Assembly (NCBI GenBank): GCA_964442435.1
Contig: CAYTZG010000012.1
Coordinates: 1-54,731 of the forward strand
Origin: CAMXAS01 sp964442435
GTDB lineage: Bacteria; Bacteroidota; Bacteroidia; Bacteroidales; P3
Direction: 5' to 3'
Length of the DNA stretch: 54,731 nucleotides
Shown here: positions 36,127 to 45,360 of the stretch, one piece after another
Position numbering within the stretch: position 1 is the first letter of the stretch
Layout of the letters: every line of letters starts with the position of its first letter
The notes under the pieces: model-generated
What the model was told of the DNA's origin: nothing
Seen by the model: the letters and a program-made list of their open reading frames with translations, nothing else
Databases searched by the model: none
Program-made: the position numbers and the translations under genes

Positions 36127-36786
36127 CTAACCTGCGAAGATACGAAAAATTTCTGAAGGATGGGAAACAATATGACAGGCGCCGGCTTCGCGCAGTTCGG
36201 CTTCGGGACGGAAGCCCCACAGCACGCCCACGGACGTGAGGCCGCCACGGCGCGCCGTTTCCATATCGACGGCGGAATCGCCGACGTAAAGGGTTTGTTC
36301 GGCGGGCACGTCCAACGCGTGCAGGATGTCGTGGACGATGGTGGGGTCGGGCTTGACGGGCGCGCCGGGGCGTTGCCCATAGACGCAGTCGAACAGGTCT
36401 TGCCCGAAGTAATGATGCACGATTTCGACGGCGGCCGCATGGGGTTTGTTGGACGCCACGGCGAGTTTAAGCCCGCGGGCGTGCAGTTGGCGCAGAAGTT
36501 CTGGGATGCCGTCGTAGGGCGCGGTGGCCTCCATGTCGTGGCGGTTGTAGTAGTCGAGGAACTGTTGCAGCGTGTCGGCCACGATGGCCGGCTGCCGCCG
36601 CGCGGCTTCGGGCAGCGCGCGTTCCACGAGTTTGGCCACGCCGTTGCCGACCTTGAAGCGGTAATCGGCCGTGGGATGGGTCGGATAGCCCGCCCGCGAG
36701 AGGACGACGTTCATGGCGGTTGCCAAGTCGGCCAACGTATCGACCAACGTACCGTCCAAATCGAAGATGACCAAACGGGTTTTCAT
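36127..36786 (-). CDS. gph: HAD hydrolase, phosphoglycolate phosphatase-like
   Basis: A 219-residue HAD-superfamily phosphatase. Motif I is FDLDGTLVDT with nucleophile Asp9 and Asp11; motif II is in AVASNKP, and motif III/IV is YVGDSAVDMETARR. The cap is the four-helix type seen in Gph/PGP, which removes phosphate from 2-phosphoglycolate, a product of DNA 3'-end repair. Substrate assignment within HADs from sequence is uncertain. Its ATG overlaps the stop of the upstream AddA-like gene as ATGA, so translation is coupled to that recombination gene. Confidence 0.85.
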   Translation of the reverse strand: MKTRLVIFDLDGTLVDTLADLATAMNVVLSRAGYPTHPTADYRFKVGNGVAKLVERALPEAARRQPAIVADTLQQFLDYYNRHDMEATAPYDGIPELLRQLHARGLKLAVASNKPHAAAVEIVHHYFGQDLFDCVYGQRPGAPVKPDPTIVHDILHALDVPAEQTLYVGDSAVDMETARRGGLTSVGVLWGFRPEAELREAGACHIVSHPSEIFRIFAG

Positions 36787-39700
36787 AAAGGCTTTACCTC
36801 CTTGACCTCAACGGCCTTGTCACTGATATATACTATATACGCGTAAACGGGCTTGGTTTCCTTGCGGAACAGCAAATCGCGGTAGGCCTCCACCTGCCGG
36901 ACGTGTTCAGCGTGCGCCTCGCCGGTCTTGTAATCGACCACATAGATTTCGTTTTCGCCCACGGCCACGCGGTCGGGGCGGTAAATCCGCCCGTCGCAGC
37001 ACAGTTCGCGTTCGTTGTAGATGCGGTAGTGGGACGAGAAGCAGGGCTTGAGCGACGGATGCGCCAACACGGCTTCGACCTGCGCCACGGCGGCGGAGGC
37101 TTCATAGCCGTCGTTCAACCAGGGGGCGACCTGCGGCCATTGTTCGGCCACGACGGCTTCCACGGCCGCCCGGTCGAAAGGGCGGGCGTCGTCGATGCCG
37201 CTCAGCACGCTATGGATAAACTCGCCCCAAATCCGTTCGGGCCGCCGCACCGTGTCGTGCCAGCTGAAAGCCGGCTCGAAGCGCGGCATCCAGTCGGTTT
37301 GCCGGGCGGCCATGTCCCGCCGCGCCGCCGCCATGCGGGCGGCTTCTTCGCCGGCGGTGGCTTCGGCGGCTGCGGCGGATGAAGCCTCCGCCGTAGCCGC
37401 GGCCGCGCCCGCTTCTTCCATCCACTCGGTTTCGTCCGCCAAATAGGCCGGATACGCCTTGGCGAACTGTTCCCAATAGCGGTTCTCGGCATAGGCCCCG
37501 CTCCCTTTCGTGCCCTTGCTCAACACATACAGTTTGTGGCGCGGCCGCGTGGTGGTGACATACAGCACGTTGATGCGGTCCACCACCGCCCGCATCCGTT
37601 CGTCGGCCGCCTCCCCGGCCGCAGCCTCGTCCACCGTCTGCGCCGCCGCGTCCTTGAGTGACAGCAACCCGACTGGCAGCCCGTCTTCGGACGGCAAGTC
37701 CGTCCATACCCAGCCGTCCGGCCTCGGCGCATCCGAGGCGAACGCATAGATGACCACCGGATATTCCAAGCCCTTGGACTTGTGCACGGTCGTAACCCGC
37801 ACGGCATCCGCACGGCCGGCCGCCGTCTGCACCATGCTCGTCTCGGCCCAGTCTTCTTCCCACGCCCGCACGAAATCGGCCTCGGCACGCAGGCCCGACT
37901 GCTGCACCAAATCCATAAACGACAGCACATATTGGTCGGTGTCGGCCCGGAGCGCCCACCGCCGCAGAATATGCTGCAACTTATCGTAAAGGCTGCGGCC
38001 GCTGTCCGCCAGCCCCCGCAGATAGCGCAGACGCGAAGCCTCGTCGTCGCCGGCCGAGGCCGTGCCGTCCAACGCGGCTTGCTGCGCCATGAACCACTGC
38101 AACTTCCGCCGCGCGGTTTCGGAATCCGGCATCCCCATATAACGCAGGGCCGCCACCAGCAAGCGCACGGTAAGCGAACTGCGCAGCAACAGACTGCTGT
38201 CGGTATGCACCTTTACGCCGCGTTCCACCAAAAACGAAGCCACCGCCTTGACCCTGTCGTTGCGCGTGCACAAAACGGCCACGTCGCCGGGCTGATGCCG
38301 TTGCAGGATGGCCTGTATCAGACGGCAGTTCCATTCTTCGTAAGAAAGAACCTCCTTGTCCGCCCCGTCTTCCGACCCGCCGTCCGCCTTTTTACCGTAG
38401 AAGCAGACGCGCACGGCCTGGGCGTCCTCGTCGGGCAGACGGTCGGTCGCCGTTTTATAAAACTGTTCGTGTTCTGTATATATGCGTTTCAGACGCATCC
38501 TTATCCGCGCCCATTCCTCGGCGTTTTCGGCCTTTTCGGGTTCAAACCCCTCCAACAGGAAGCGGTAAAACAGATTGTTGAACGCGATGATGCCGGCGTC
38601 CGACCGCCAGTTGGAAACCAACTTCTCGTTCTGCGCCAACTGCGCGTCTTCGCGCAAGGCCAGCATCTGTTCCACATTGGCCGAACGGAAGCGGTAGATG
38701 GACTGCTTGGGGTCGCCCACCACCATGTTCCAATAGCCCGAAGCGCGGTTGTTGTCAATCAGCGGCCTCAGGTTCTCCCATTGCAGCGTGGACGTGTCCT
38801 GAAACTCATCCACGAGGATATGGCGATAGACGGCGCCGACCCGCTCGTAGAGATAGGGCACGTCGGTCTGTCCCAACAGCGCGTGTATCTTGCGGTTGAA
38901 TTCCGAAATCGGCACGCGCCCCTCGGCCTGCTGTATGTCGTTCTTAAGGTCGTCGGCCCGCTTCATGAGGGCCAACGCATAGAGGTTCTTTTCCAACGCG
39001 GCTTCGTAAAGGTAACGCGCCGTGTCCAAGGCCTGCATCTTTTCGTACAGCCGCTGTATGGCCGCGGCCGTATCGCCGCGCGACGCATCGACCAAAAAGC
39101 CTTTTTCCACGGTCTTGCGCCAAGTGGCCTTGCCTTCCCCGTCCAAAAACGTCCGCAAGACGGTTCGCCCGTCCCGCAAGGGCGTTTTGAAGAACGCCCA
39201 GAACCCGCGCGACTTGCCGTGAAAATCGTCGGCCTCCAACTGTTCGGCCTTGATTAAGTCCGTCATTTCCTTGTAGATGGCCAAGGCCGCCTTTTCGCAG
39301 GCGCGCCGCCGCTGTCCAAAGCCCTCCACCTCTTGCGGGAAGCGGCTTTCATCGCGTTCCGACAGCCGCAACAGGTTGGCTTCGCTCCTTTCCTCAAACG
39401 CCATGCCCAACACGCGGTTCAAGGCCGGCACGATTTCCATGCGCCCCTTGTCCTCGTTTTCGGCCATCTCTTCCAAAAAGCCGTCTAAAAGCCTCGTCAG
39501 CATTTCCTGCCCCGCCGTGCCGTAGGCCGCCAAAAGCGCCTCGCGGATTTCATCCACCCAACGGTTGGTCTCGATGTCGGTCTCGTAGGTGCGCGGCAGG
39601 CCGAGTTCAAACGCAAACGGCCGGATGACGCGTTGCACGAAGCTGTCGATGGTCTGCACGGAGAAATTGCCGTAGTCGTGCAACAGGTAGCGCAAGACCT

Positions 39701-39992
39701 TGCCCGTGCGCTCTTGCAACTGTTTGGCCGACAAGCCGCTCTCGGCCTGCAGGTCGGCGGCCGCGTCCTCTCCGGATGCCATCTGCGCCAAGGTTTCCAT
39801 AATCTTGCGCTTCATGTCGGCGGCCGCCGCGTTCGTGAACGTGATGGCCAAAATCGCGGCCGCCTGCCGTTCGTGCCACGGTTCGCCCGTTATCGCCAGC
39901 CGGATGTAGGCGCGCGTAAGCGTATAGGTCTTGCCCGACCCCGCCGAAGCCGTATATACGCTGATTTTATGGGTATCTATATTCGGTTTCAT
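36783..39992 (-). CDS. AddA-like helicase-nuclease (UvrD/RecB family)
   Basis: A 1069-residue SF1A helicase with a C-terminal nuclease. Walker A is ASAGSGKT (15-22), motif II VDEFQDTS with Asp395-Glu396, motif III VVGDPKQSIYRFR, motif V VRVTTVHKSKGLEYP, and motif VI VLYVTTTRPRHKLY. The PD-(D/E)XK nuclease near the end has VVDYKTG with Asp1020 and Lys1022. With the AddB-like partner 12 nt upstream it forms the two-subunit AddAB-type enzyme that resects double-strand breaks for RecA. Its N-terminal 1A and 2A blocks are separated by longer inserts than in UvrD. A low-complexity Ala-rich stretch lies at about 855-885. Its stop overlaps the gph start. Confidence 0.88.
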   Translation of the reverse strand: MKPNIDTHKISVYTASAGSGKTYTLTRAYIRLAITGEPWHERQAAAILAITFTNAAAADMKRKIMETLAQMASGEDAAADLQAESGLSAKQLQERTGKVLRYLLHDYGNFSVQTIDSFVQRVIRPFAFELGLPRTYETDIETNRWVDEIREALLAAYGTAGQEMLTRLLDGFLEEMAENEDKGRMEIVPALNRVLGMAFEERSEANLLRLSERDESRFPQEVEGFGQRRRACEKAALAIYKEMTDLIKAEQLEADDFHGKSRGFWAFFKTPLRDGRTVLRTFLDGEGKATWRKTVEKGFLVDASRGDTAAAIQRLYEKMQALDTARYLYEAALEKNLYALALMKRADDLKNDIQQAEGRVPISEFNRKIHALLGQTDVPYLYERVGAVYRHILVDEFQDTSTLQWENLRPLIDNNRASGYWNMVVGDPKQSIYRFRSANVEQMLALREDAQLAQNEKLVSNWRSDAGIIAFNNLFYRFLLEGFEPEKAENAEEWARIRMRLKRIYTEHEQFYKTATDRLPDEDAQAVRVCFYGKKADGGSEDGADKEVLSYEEWNCRLIQAILQRHQPGDVAVLCTRNDRVKAVASFLVERGVKVHTDSSLLLRSSLTVRLLVAALRYMGMPDSETARRKLQWFMAQQAALDGTASAGDDEASRLRYLRGLADSGRSLYDKLQHILRRWALRADTDQYVLSFMDLVQQSGLRAEADFVRAWEEDWAETSMVQTAAGRADAVRVTTVHKSKGLEYPVVIYAFASDAPRPDGWVWTDLPSEDGLPVGLLSLKDAAAQTVDEAAAGEAADERMRAVVDRINVLYVTTTRPRHKLYVLSKGTKGSGAYAENRYWEQFAKAYPAYLADETEWMEEAGAAAATAEASSAAAAEATAGEEAARMAAARRDMAARQTDWMPRFEPAFSWHDTVRRPERIWGEFIHSVLSGIDDARPFDRAAVEAVVAEQWPQVAPWLNDGYEASAAVAQVEAVLAHPSLKPCFSSHYRIYNERELCCDGRIYRPDRVAVGENEIYVVDYKTGEAHAEHVRQVEAYRDLLFRKETKPVYAYIVYISDKAVEVKEVKPL

Positions 39993-40004
39993 CGCTTTAT
40001 TCCA

Positions 40005-42839
40005 CTATTTGCCGCACAAATCGGCGTAGGCACAATTTCGGCAGGCCGTCAAATCCTGCGTGAACGGCTTGGCCGGGTCTTTGATTTCCGCCAACACGCC
40101 CGTCAGCCAGGCTTCAAACTCCGCGGCCTTTTCCGCTTCCGTCTTGTTTTCCACCCAATCGCCGTTGAGCGCGACATAACCGCCGTGGAGTTGCGCCAAC
40201 GGATAGATGCAGGCTTCGGGAAACCTGCCCGCGCGGCGGCCTGGCTCCACCCAATACAGATAGGCGTAAAACAGCAACTGCAAGGCCTTGCCGTGCACGG
40301 GGTCGCTCAAATCCGCGATGTCGTCCACGCGCAGGTCTTTGGCTTCCACCACGCCCGTCTTGTAGTCCACAATCCGTTCCCCCTCTCCCCAACGGTCCAC
40401 GCGATCGGCAATGCCCAACAGCTTGTATCCCGTATCCTTGAACAGCACCTCCAGTTTCTTCTCGCAGTCCGCCACGCCGCCCCAAGCCGTATGCGTGGCG
40501 CGGATTTCCCGCTCGAAATCTTGACCGAAATAATACAGCCAACGTTCCATTTTTTTGTATTCCAAACCGTTTTTGCCCGTCTTGTAGGGTAAATCGGCCA
40601 ACAGGTCTTTGACGGCGGCTTCCAACAACTGCGGATAGGTTTTCTTATATTCGGTCACATCGGCTTCCGTCAACGGCCGCCCCATACGCGCTTTGAAAAA
40701 CGTTTCCATCACACCGTGCACGACCGAGCCTTTACGCGCCGCGTCCAACGTGTCGTCAAACTCGCTGCGGTCGGCCAGCTTCAATATATACTTGTAATAG
40801 AACTGCATCCCGCACCGCAGATAGGTCTGTATGGCCGATGGTGAGATGCCGCGTGTAAACAGGGCTTCGATGGCTTCAAGCGGTTGCCCGTCTTTCGGCA
40901 TTTCAATGAGGCCGACGCCCGCATCGCGCGCGGTGGGGAACGGATAGGGGCACGGCGCGACGGTCATTTCGGGCCGCTCGTAGGTCAGCTGCCACAGAAA
41001 ACGGCTTTTCTCCTGCTTTTCGCTCTCTTGGTAGAGGCAGACCACGCGCGAGGGATGCGCCAACAGCCGGTAGAAATAATAGGCCTGCATGGCGTTGCGC
41101 TCGCGCAGCGTGGGGATATGGCAATGCCGTTTGAGTGCGTCCATGAGGAAAGAGGCCTCGTACTGACCCGACGGCAGGATGCCTTCGTTCATCGACAGGA
41201 TGATGACGCGGTCGAAGTCCAGCATACGGGTTTCCAACATACCGCTGATCTGCACCTGCGCCGACGGGTTGCCCTTGTAATGCAGGCTCAGCGCGCCCAA
41301 GGCGGCCATCGTCTGACGTTTCCATACATAGAACGGCATACGAACTTGCTGGCACAGCGCGCGGATTTGATGCTCCCGCAACAGGCAGTCCAAGGCCAAA
41401 TACCCGTATTCCCGCTCGTATTCCGACATTTCGGACAGGGCCACGTCCTGCAACAGGGCCATGAGCTGTTGGCCGTAGCCCTTGGCGTCGGTGTCGGCGT
41501 CGAACCAAAACGCGCCGATTTGCGCCCACAGCGGGCGGTCGGCGCAGCCGAAGCGGGCGCCCAAGTCGGCCCAGTCCGCCTGTGTGAACACGCCCTGATT
41601 GCGTTCGTAGAGATTCTTCAAGGCTTGCTCCATCGGCTTCTCCGCCATGCGGTAAACGCCATCGGGCTGCCGGACGGGCACACGGCAGGTGGCGCGCAAC
41701 AAGGCTTCGAGCGTTTCAAGGCGCACGCCGGCCGCGCCGGTCTCGCGGGCGCGTTCGATTTCCTCCCTGCCCGCGCACAGCGCCCCTACCCATGCGTGCG
41801 TATGGGTGCCGTCGAGCGGCACGCCGACCGAAAGGTTGTACGACAGCCCTTCGGCCTCTGGCAACACGTTGAGCAACGGTTGCAACAGGCTTTCCTCATT
41901 CAGCACCACGACCGTCCGCCCCGTGAAGCCTTCCTCTATATACCATTGGGCGATATAGCGCGCGGCCATCTCGGCCTGCCCCGTCCATTGCGGCACACCC
42001 TGCATGATGATTTTCCCGCCGCGGATGCCGTCGGTCATCTCCTCCGGCCGGATATGCCGCCCGATGAACGGGTCTTTGGCGTAGTAGCGCAGAAAATGGC
42101 CGGCTTCCTGCCGCTCGTCTTCGACATAGTAGCGGTCGGCGTCCCAATAGACTTCGGCGCGGCCCGCCTTGACCAGCAGGCGCATGATTTCCGCCTCGGC
42201 CTCCGTAATGGCGTTGAAGCCCGCGAACAACGTAAAGCCGGAGTCGGCGACGCCCCCCGCCTCGGCCTGTCGCAGTTTCTCCACGGCCCGCCGCTCGGCC
42301 AAACCCGGATAGGCCGTTTCTTCGGCCAACAGCTGCGCCGTGAAATTGGTATATATTGGATGGAGTTGCGTGAAGAACCGCAGGTAGGCGGCCTGTATGG
42401 CCGACTGTTCGTTTAGCTGGAAATCCATGCCCGCGATGCGCTTTTCCTCGGCCACATAGTGCAACACTTCGGCCACGGGCGCCAACTGCGCGTCCAACTG
42501 ATGAAAGTCGCTCAACAGCAACGCGCCCCACTCCATAAAGTCGGCATAGGCGCGGGGCGGCTCGCCCGCGGCCTCCATCTGCCGCACGTAATGGGCGTAG
42601 AGTTGCAACGACAGCCAAAGCGGGTCGGCCTTCCTGAGCCCCGCCGCCTCGTAAACGAATTCGTCCATCGTGCAAAAGCGCGGCAGCCAAAACACTTCGC
42701 CCGCCCGCGCTTGCGAAAGCAAGAGCGAGAGCGTGCGCACGACACGCTGCGACGGCAACACGACGGTCAGCCGCTCGTGCTCCGACAGGTGCCGCCGTAT
42801 CTTATCGGCCAAATCGTCTATAAAGGGTTTTTCTCTCAT
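40005..42839 (-). CDS. AddB-like nuclease with iron-sulfur cysteines
   Basis: A 944-residue protein. The N-terminal half is helicase-like but lacks a P-loop: the place where B. subtilis AddB has its GxxGSGKT reads VVLPSQRVVRTL. The C-terminal PD-(D/E)XK nuclease has LLGIADRVDRW and IVDYKTGVV with Asp825 and Lys827. Cys676 (YLRCGMQFYYKYI) and Cys933, Cys936 and Cys942 (CRNCAYADLC) make the four-cysteine 4Fe-4S staple typical of AddB. It presumably works with AddA, whose gene follows 12 nt later, in double-strand-break resection. Missing ATP-binding residues suggest a structural, Chi-scanning role for its helicase part, as in other degenerate AddB proteins. Confidence 0.87.
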   Translation of the reverse strand: MREKPFIDDLADKIRRHLSEHERLTVVLPSQRVVRTLSLLLSQARAGEVFWLPRFCTMDEFVYEAAGLRKADPLWLSLQLYAHYVRQMEAAGEPPRAYADFMEWGALLLSDFHQLDAQLAPVAEVLHYVAEEKRIAGMDFQLNEQSAIQAAYLRFFTQLHPIYTNFTAQLLAEETAYPGLAERRAVEKLRQAEAGGVADSGFTLFAGFNAITEAEAEIMRLLVKAGRAEVYWDADRYYVEDERQEAGHFLRYYAKDPFIGRHIRPEEMTDGIRGGKIIMQGVPQWTGQAEMAARYIAQWYIEEGFTGRTVVVLNEESLLQPLLNVLPEAEGLSYNLSVGVPLDGTHTHAWVGALCAGREEIERARETGAAGVRLETLEALLRATCRVPVRQPDGVYRMAEKPMEQALKNLYERNQGVFTQADWADLGARFGCADRPLWAQIGAFWFDADTDAKGYGQQLMALLQDVALSEMSEYEREYGYLALDCLLREHQIRALCQQVRMPFYVWKRQTMAALGALSLHYKGNPSAQVQISGMLETRMLDFDRVIILSMNEGILPSGQYEASFLMDALKRHCHIPTLRERNAMQAYYFYRLLAHPSRVVCLYQESEKQEKSRFLWQLTYERPEMTVAPCPYPFPTARDAGVGLIEMPKDGQPLEAIEALFTRGISPSAIQTYLRCGMQFYYKYILKLADRSEFDDTLDAARKGSVVHGVMETFFKARMGRPLTEADVTEYKKTYPQLLEAAVKDLLADLPYKTGKNGLEYKKMERWLYYFGQDFEREIRATHTAWGGVADCEKKLEVLFKDTGYKLLGIADRVDRWGEGERIVDYKTGVVEAKDLRVDDIADLSDPVHGKALQLLFYAYLYWVEPGRRAGRFPEACIYPLAQLHGGYVALNGDWVENKTEAEKAAEFEAWLTGVLAEIKDPAKPFTQDLTACRNCAYADLCGK

Positions 42840-42848
42840 ATCGTTTTT

Positions 42849-43520
42849 CTAACGGCCGTCCTTACGGCGGGCGGCCTTGCGCTTGGGTTCGGGCGGCGCG
42901 AGCGCCGGACGGACGGGGGGCGGTATCGCGTGCAGCTTGCCGCTTTCTATCTGCTGCACGATGCTTTCAATCAACAAATCCTCGCCCGTGGGGTCATATT
43001 CTTTCTTAAGGTTGTAGCCGAACGTGGAACCCACCATCTGATACGTGAACGCGCTGAAACCGCTCTTGAACTCCTTGAGCAAGGCATAGGAGGAGTGTCC
43101 GGTTTCGCGGCTGATGAGCTTGAACAGCACCTTGCCCTGACTGACGGTCAGATTTTTCAAGTCCGACAGGAAATCGCGGCGGATTTCGGCTTCGGCCGCC
43201 CGCAAAAACGCCTTGCGGTCGCGCGGGCGCGGCAGCTTGGCCAAGGAATCCTCGTACAGACGGAAACGTTCGCCGGCCATGCGGGCATACGGATAGACCT
43301 TCTGCACGCGGTAGCGCGTTTGGTAATAGGCCTGCAACTCGGCGGGCGTGAGCCCCGCGGCGTGTATCTCCACTTCCGGCAGAAAGCGGTAGGCCGCTTC
43401 CGAAACGGTGGCCGTATCGGCCTCCGGGCCACGGGCCGCCAGCGGACACGCTTCGGCCACGCCCAGCCGACCGACCGTCAACAACGCCCACAGACAGGCA
43501 TGGCACACGCGCGGTTTCAC
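42849..43520 (-). CDS. DUF4294 protein
   Basis: A 223-residue protein with a poor signal peptide (MKPRVCHACLWALL) and the DUF4294 core: YYQTRYRVQKVYPYARMAGE, LTVSQGKVLFKLISRETGHS, and GFSAFTYQMVGSTFGYNLK. DUF4294 is a conserved Bacteroidota family of unknown function. The tail (about 195-223) is Pro- and Lys/Arg-rich. It lies 9 nt before addB and 3 nt after the thioesterase gene. Confidence 0.85.
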   Translation of the reverse strand: MKPRVCHACLWALLTVGRLGVAEACPLAARGPEADTATVSEAAYRFLPEVEIHAAGLTPAELQAYYQTRYRVQKVYPYARMAGERFRLYEDSLAKLPRPRDRKAFLRAAEAEIRRDFLSDLKNLTVSQGKVLFKLISRETGHSSYALLKEFKSGFSAFTYQMVGSTFGYNLKKEYDPTGEDLLIESIVQQIESGKLHAIPPPVRPALAPPEPKRKAARRKDGR

Positions 43521-43523
43521 GGC

Positions 43524-44321
43524 TCAATCCTTTTGCCAGACGGAACGCGCCACGCTGTGCAACTGCCCCTCGCCGTTCAACACCCAATGACTGAAACGGA
43601 TGCCGGCGGGTTCTCCCCAAGCGGCCTCCGTCTCGCTGAAACTACGCACCTCCACCGTGGCCGCCGGCGGAATCTCCTTCTCGTAAATGATTTCCATCTC
43701 GCGCAACGTATGCGTCTTCATGAACTCGAACGGCAGGCTGTCGATCATCCACTGCACATAGGACGCCTGCGTCACATGGCCGTTGAAATCGATATCGTCG
43801 AAGCGGGCCTTGAACGCCCCCGCCGTGAACGGCGGCGCGGACGGCATTTCGATGCGGCCCCGCCTTTCGGCCTTGTCGAACAACGAGCCGTAGGCCCAGG
43901 CCGGCTGTGTGCAACGCGCCGCCTCCTCCACCATGAACGGCGTGGGCCGCGACGGGCGGCGTTTCTCCACGTCGATGAGCATCCACTCGCTATGGGCGTG
44001 CGCCCGAACGCGTCCGTCGGTCAACATCTCGTAATCGCGGTTCACAAACAGGCCATCCACGCCCGAACACCACGTCCTGAGCCAAATTTCCTCCTCTTTC
44101 TTAGGCATATCGGGCACCCGGATATGGATACGGCGCAACATCCACGTCAAGCCCTGACGGTTCAGCACCGGCACATCGACACCCTCCAGCCGCGTATGCT
44201 GTTCGGCCACGTCGTTGAAGAAATCGCACATCGTGCGGATATGCAACCGCTCCCTGCTGTTCGTGCAATGCGTATATATACGGATTGACTCGCCGTACAC
44301 CAAAGGAATTTCCGCCGCCAT
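43524..44321 (-). CDS. Acyl-ACP thioesterase (FatA/FatB-like double hot dog)
   Basis: A 265-residue protein with two hot-dog folds. The first covers about 1-135 (LNRQGLTWMLRRIHIRV); the second has the catalytic segment DIDFNGHVTQASY, with Asp178, Asn180 and His182 in the D-x-N-x-H arrangement of acyl-ACP thioesterases. It would release free fatty acids from acyl-ACP in the cytoplasm, setting chain length. The chain-length preference cannot be read. It lies 3 nt after the DUF2147 gene. Confidence 0.9.
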   Translation of the reverse strand: MAAEIPLVYGESIRIYTHCTNSRERLHIRTMCDFFNDVAEQHTRLEGVDVPVLNRQGLTWMLRRIHIRVPDMPKKEEEIWLRTWCSGVDGLFVNRDYEMLTDGRVRAHAHSEWMLIDVEKRRPSRPTPFMVEEAARCTQPAWAYGSLFDKAERRGRIEMPSAPPFTAGAFKARFDDIDFNGHVTQASYVQWMIDSLPFEFMKTHTLREMEIIYEKEIPPAATVEVRSFSETEAAWGEPAGIRFSHWVLNGEGQLHSVARSVWQKD

Positions 44322-44324
44322 GGC

Positions 44325-44834
44325 CTACTCCACTTTATCCCAATACATCGTGCGCCCCAACATCGAAAAGCCCAGATAGCCGCGCACCTTCAGCTTGGTT
44401 TTGCTTACGAACGCCATGTAGCTCTTGTACATCTTGCCGTTGACCGGGTTATATACCTTGCCCTGTTCCCACTCCTGCTTCTTGGCGTTGTATTGCAGGC
44501 CCGTCATGATTTTAATGCGGTCGGCGCGTCCCGTGCGCAAAGCCGGGTCGGGATTGTTGACATCCAATTTGGGCGAACCGTCGGGCAGATTCGGATTCTT
44601 CATCCAAACCACCTGCGCGTAATAGGTGCCGTCCGCGTCGCGCGCGATTTTGATTTTGCTCTCCTCGCCCGACTCATCCTCAACGACATAATAGATGCCG
44701 ACAATTTTATCGGCCTCGTCCACTTCTTGGGACGACTGACCGGCCACCGCCGGCACCTCGCCGGCCATCAGCGCGGCCATGGAGAGCGTCACGCCCGCCG
44801 CCAAACCCAAGAGCATTTTACACAACCGTTTCAT
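44325..44834 (-). CDS. DUF2147 exported protein
   Basis: A 169-residue protein with a long signal peptide (MKRLCKMLLGLAAGVTL; cleavage near 24-32) and a DUF2147 domain: IVGIYYVVEDESGEESKIKI, WEQGKVYNPVNGKMYKSY, LKVRGYLGFSMLGRTMYW. DUF2147 is a lipocalin-like periplasmic family without known activity. It starts 21 nt after the first gene of the run. Confidence 0.88.
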   Translation of the reverse strand: MKRLCKMLLGLAAGVTLSMAALMAGEVPAVAGQSSQEVDEADKIVGIYYVVEDESGEESKIKIARDADGTYYAQVVWMKNPNLPDGSPKLDVNNPDPALRTGRADRIKIMTGLQYNAKKQEWEQGKVYNPVNGKMYKSYMAFVSKTKLKVRGYLGFSMLGRTMYWDKVE

Positions 44835-44855
44835 AATAAAAGCAATATAAGATTA

Positions 44856-45278
44856 TTATAACAACCAATAGCCCAGCAGCGGGGCGATGAAAATAATGAC
44901 ATATATCATCGAAATCCACGGCTGATAACGAACATAAAATTCCTTGAAAGACAAAGTCCACGGATGTTTAATCAACACCCAGGCCGCAAGATCGAACACG
45001 ATGCAGATGCCCGTCCACAGCAGACCGGTCCACAGCGCGGCCTGCCACGTCGGATCGGGCAAACCCCGCATATACAGCCAACCTGCCACCGGATAGAGCA
45101 GCAGGTTGTAGAGCGGATGCCACGGCTTGGTTTTCTCATAGGCCTCGCCCATGCCGTGTTCATCCATCGGCCGCATATGCAGCACGTAGATATTGAAGAT
45201 GCAGTGCAGTACGCCTATCAACGTGATGACGACGTAGGCCGCCCAGAACCAAAGCATCGACTGACCTAAATTTTCCAT
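44856..45278 (-). CDS. Four-helix membrane protein, first gene of the twelve-gene run
   Basis: A 140-residue protein with four hydrophobic segments (about 8-32, 57-72, 80-103 and 119-140), joined by short aromatic loops (MRGLPDPTWQ, WVLIKHPWTLSFKEFYVRYQPW). I do not recognise a family and see no catalytic motif. The promoter upstream is one of the best in the window, and the leader is only about 15 nt. The eleven genes downstream lie within 3-21 nt of one another, so they may share this transcript. Confidence 0.75.
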   Translation of the reverse strand: MENLGQSMLWFWAAYVVITLIGVLHCIFNIYVLHMRPMDEHGMGEAYEKTKPWHPLYNLLLYPVAGWLYMRGLPDPTWQAALWTGLLWTGICIVFDLAAWVLIKHPWTLSFKEFYVRYQPWISMIYVIIFIAPLLGYWLL

Positions 45279-45299
45279 GACGATTCCGTGTTAAGCCCT

Positions 45300-45331
45300 C
45301 AAAGTTACGAAATCGCGGTCAAAGCGACAAA
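45300..45331 (-). promoter_or_regulatory. Promoter of the twelve-gene minus-strand run
   Basis: On the minus strand, TTTG (45331-45328), 20 nt spacer, TAACTTTG (45307-45300). Both boxes are perfect. Start predicted near 45293, 15 nt before the ATG at 45278. Confidence 0.75.
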
Positions 45332-45360
45332 CGCCGCCCCTTATCGATGCGCGCTGTCCG

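Noticed and set aside
36113..36220. Longer N-terminus for AlaS
   Set aside because: The extension overlaps the end of gph, is Arg/Ser-rich and is absent from the AlaRS family; MTSQEIR at 36112 is the expected start.
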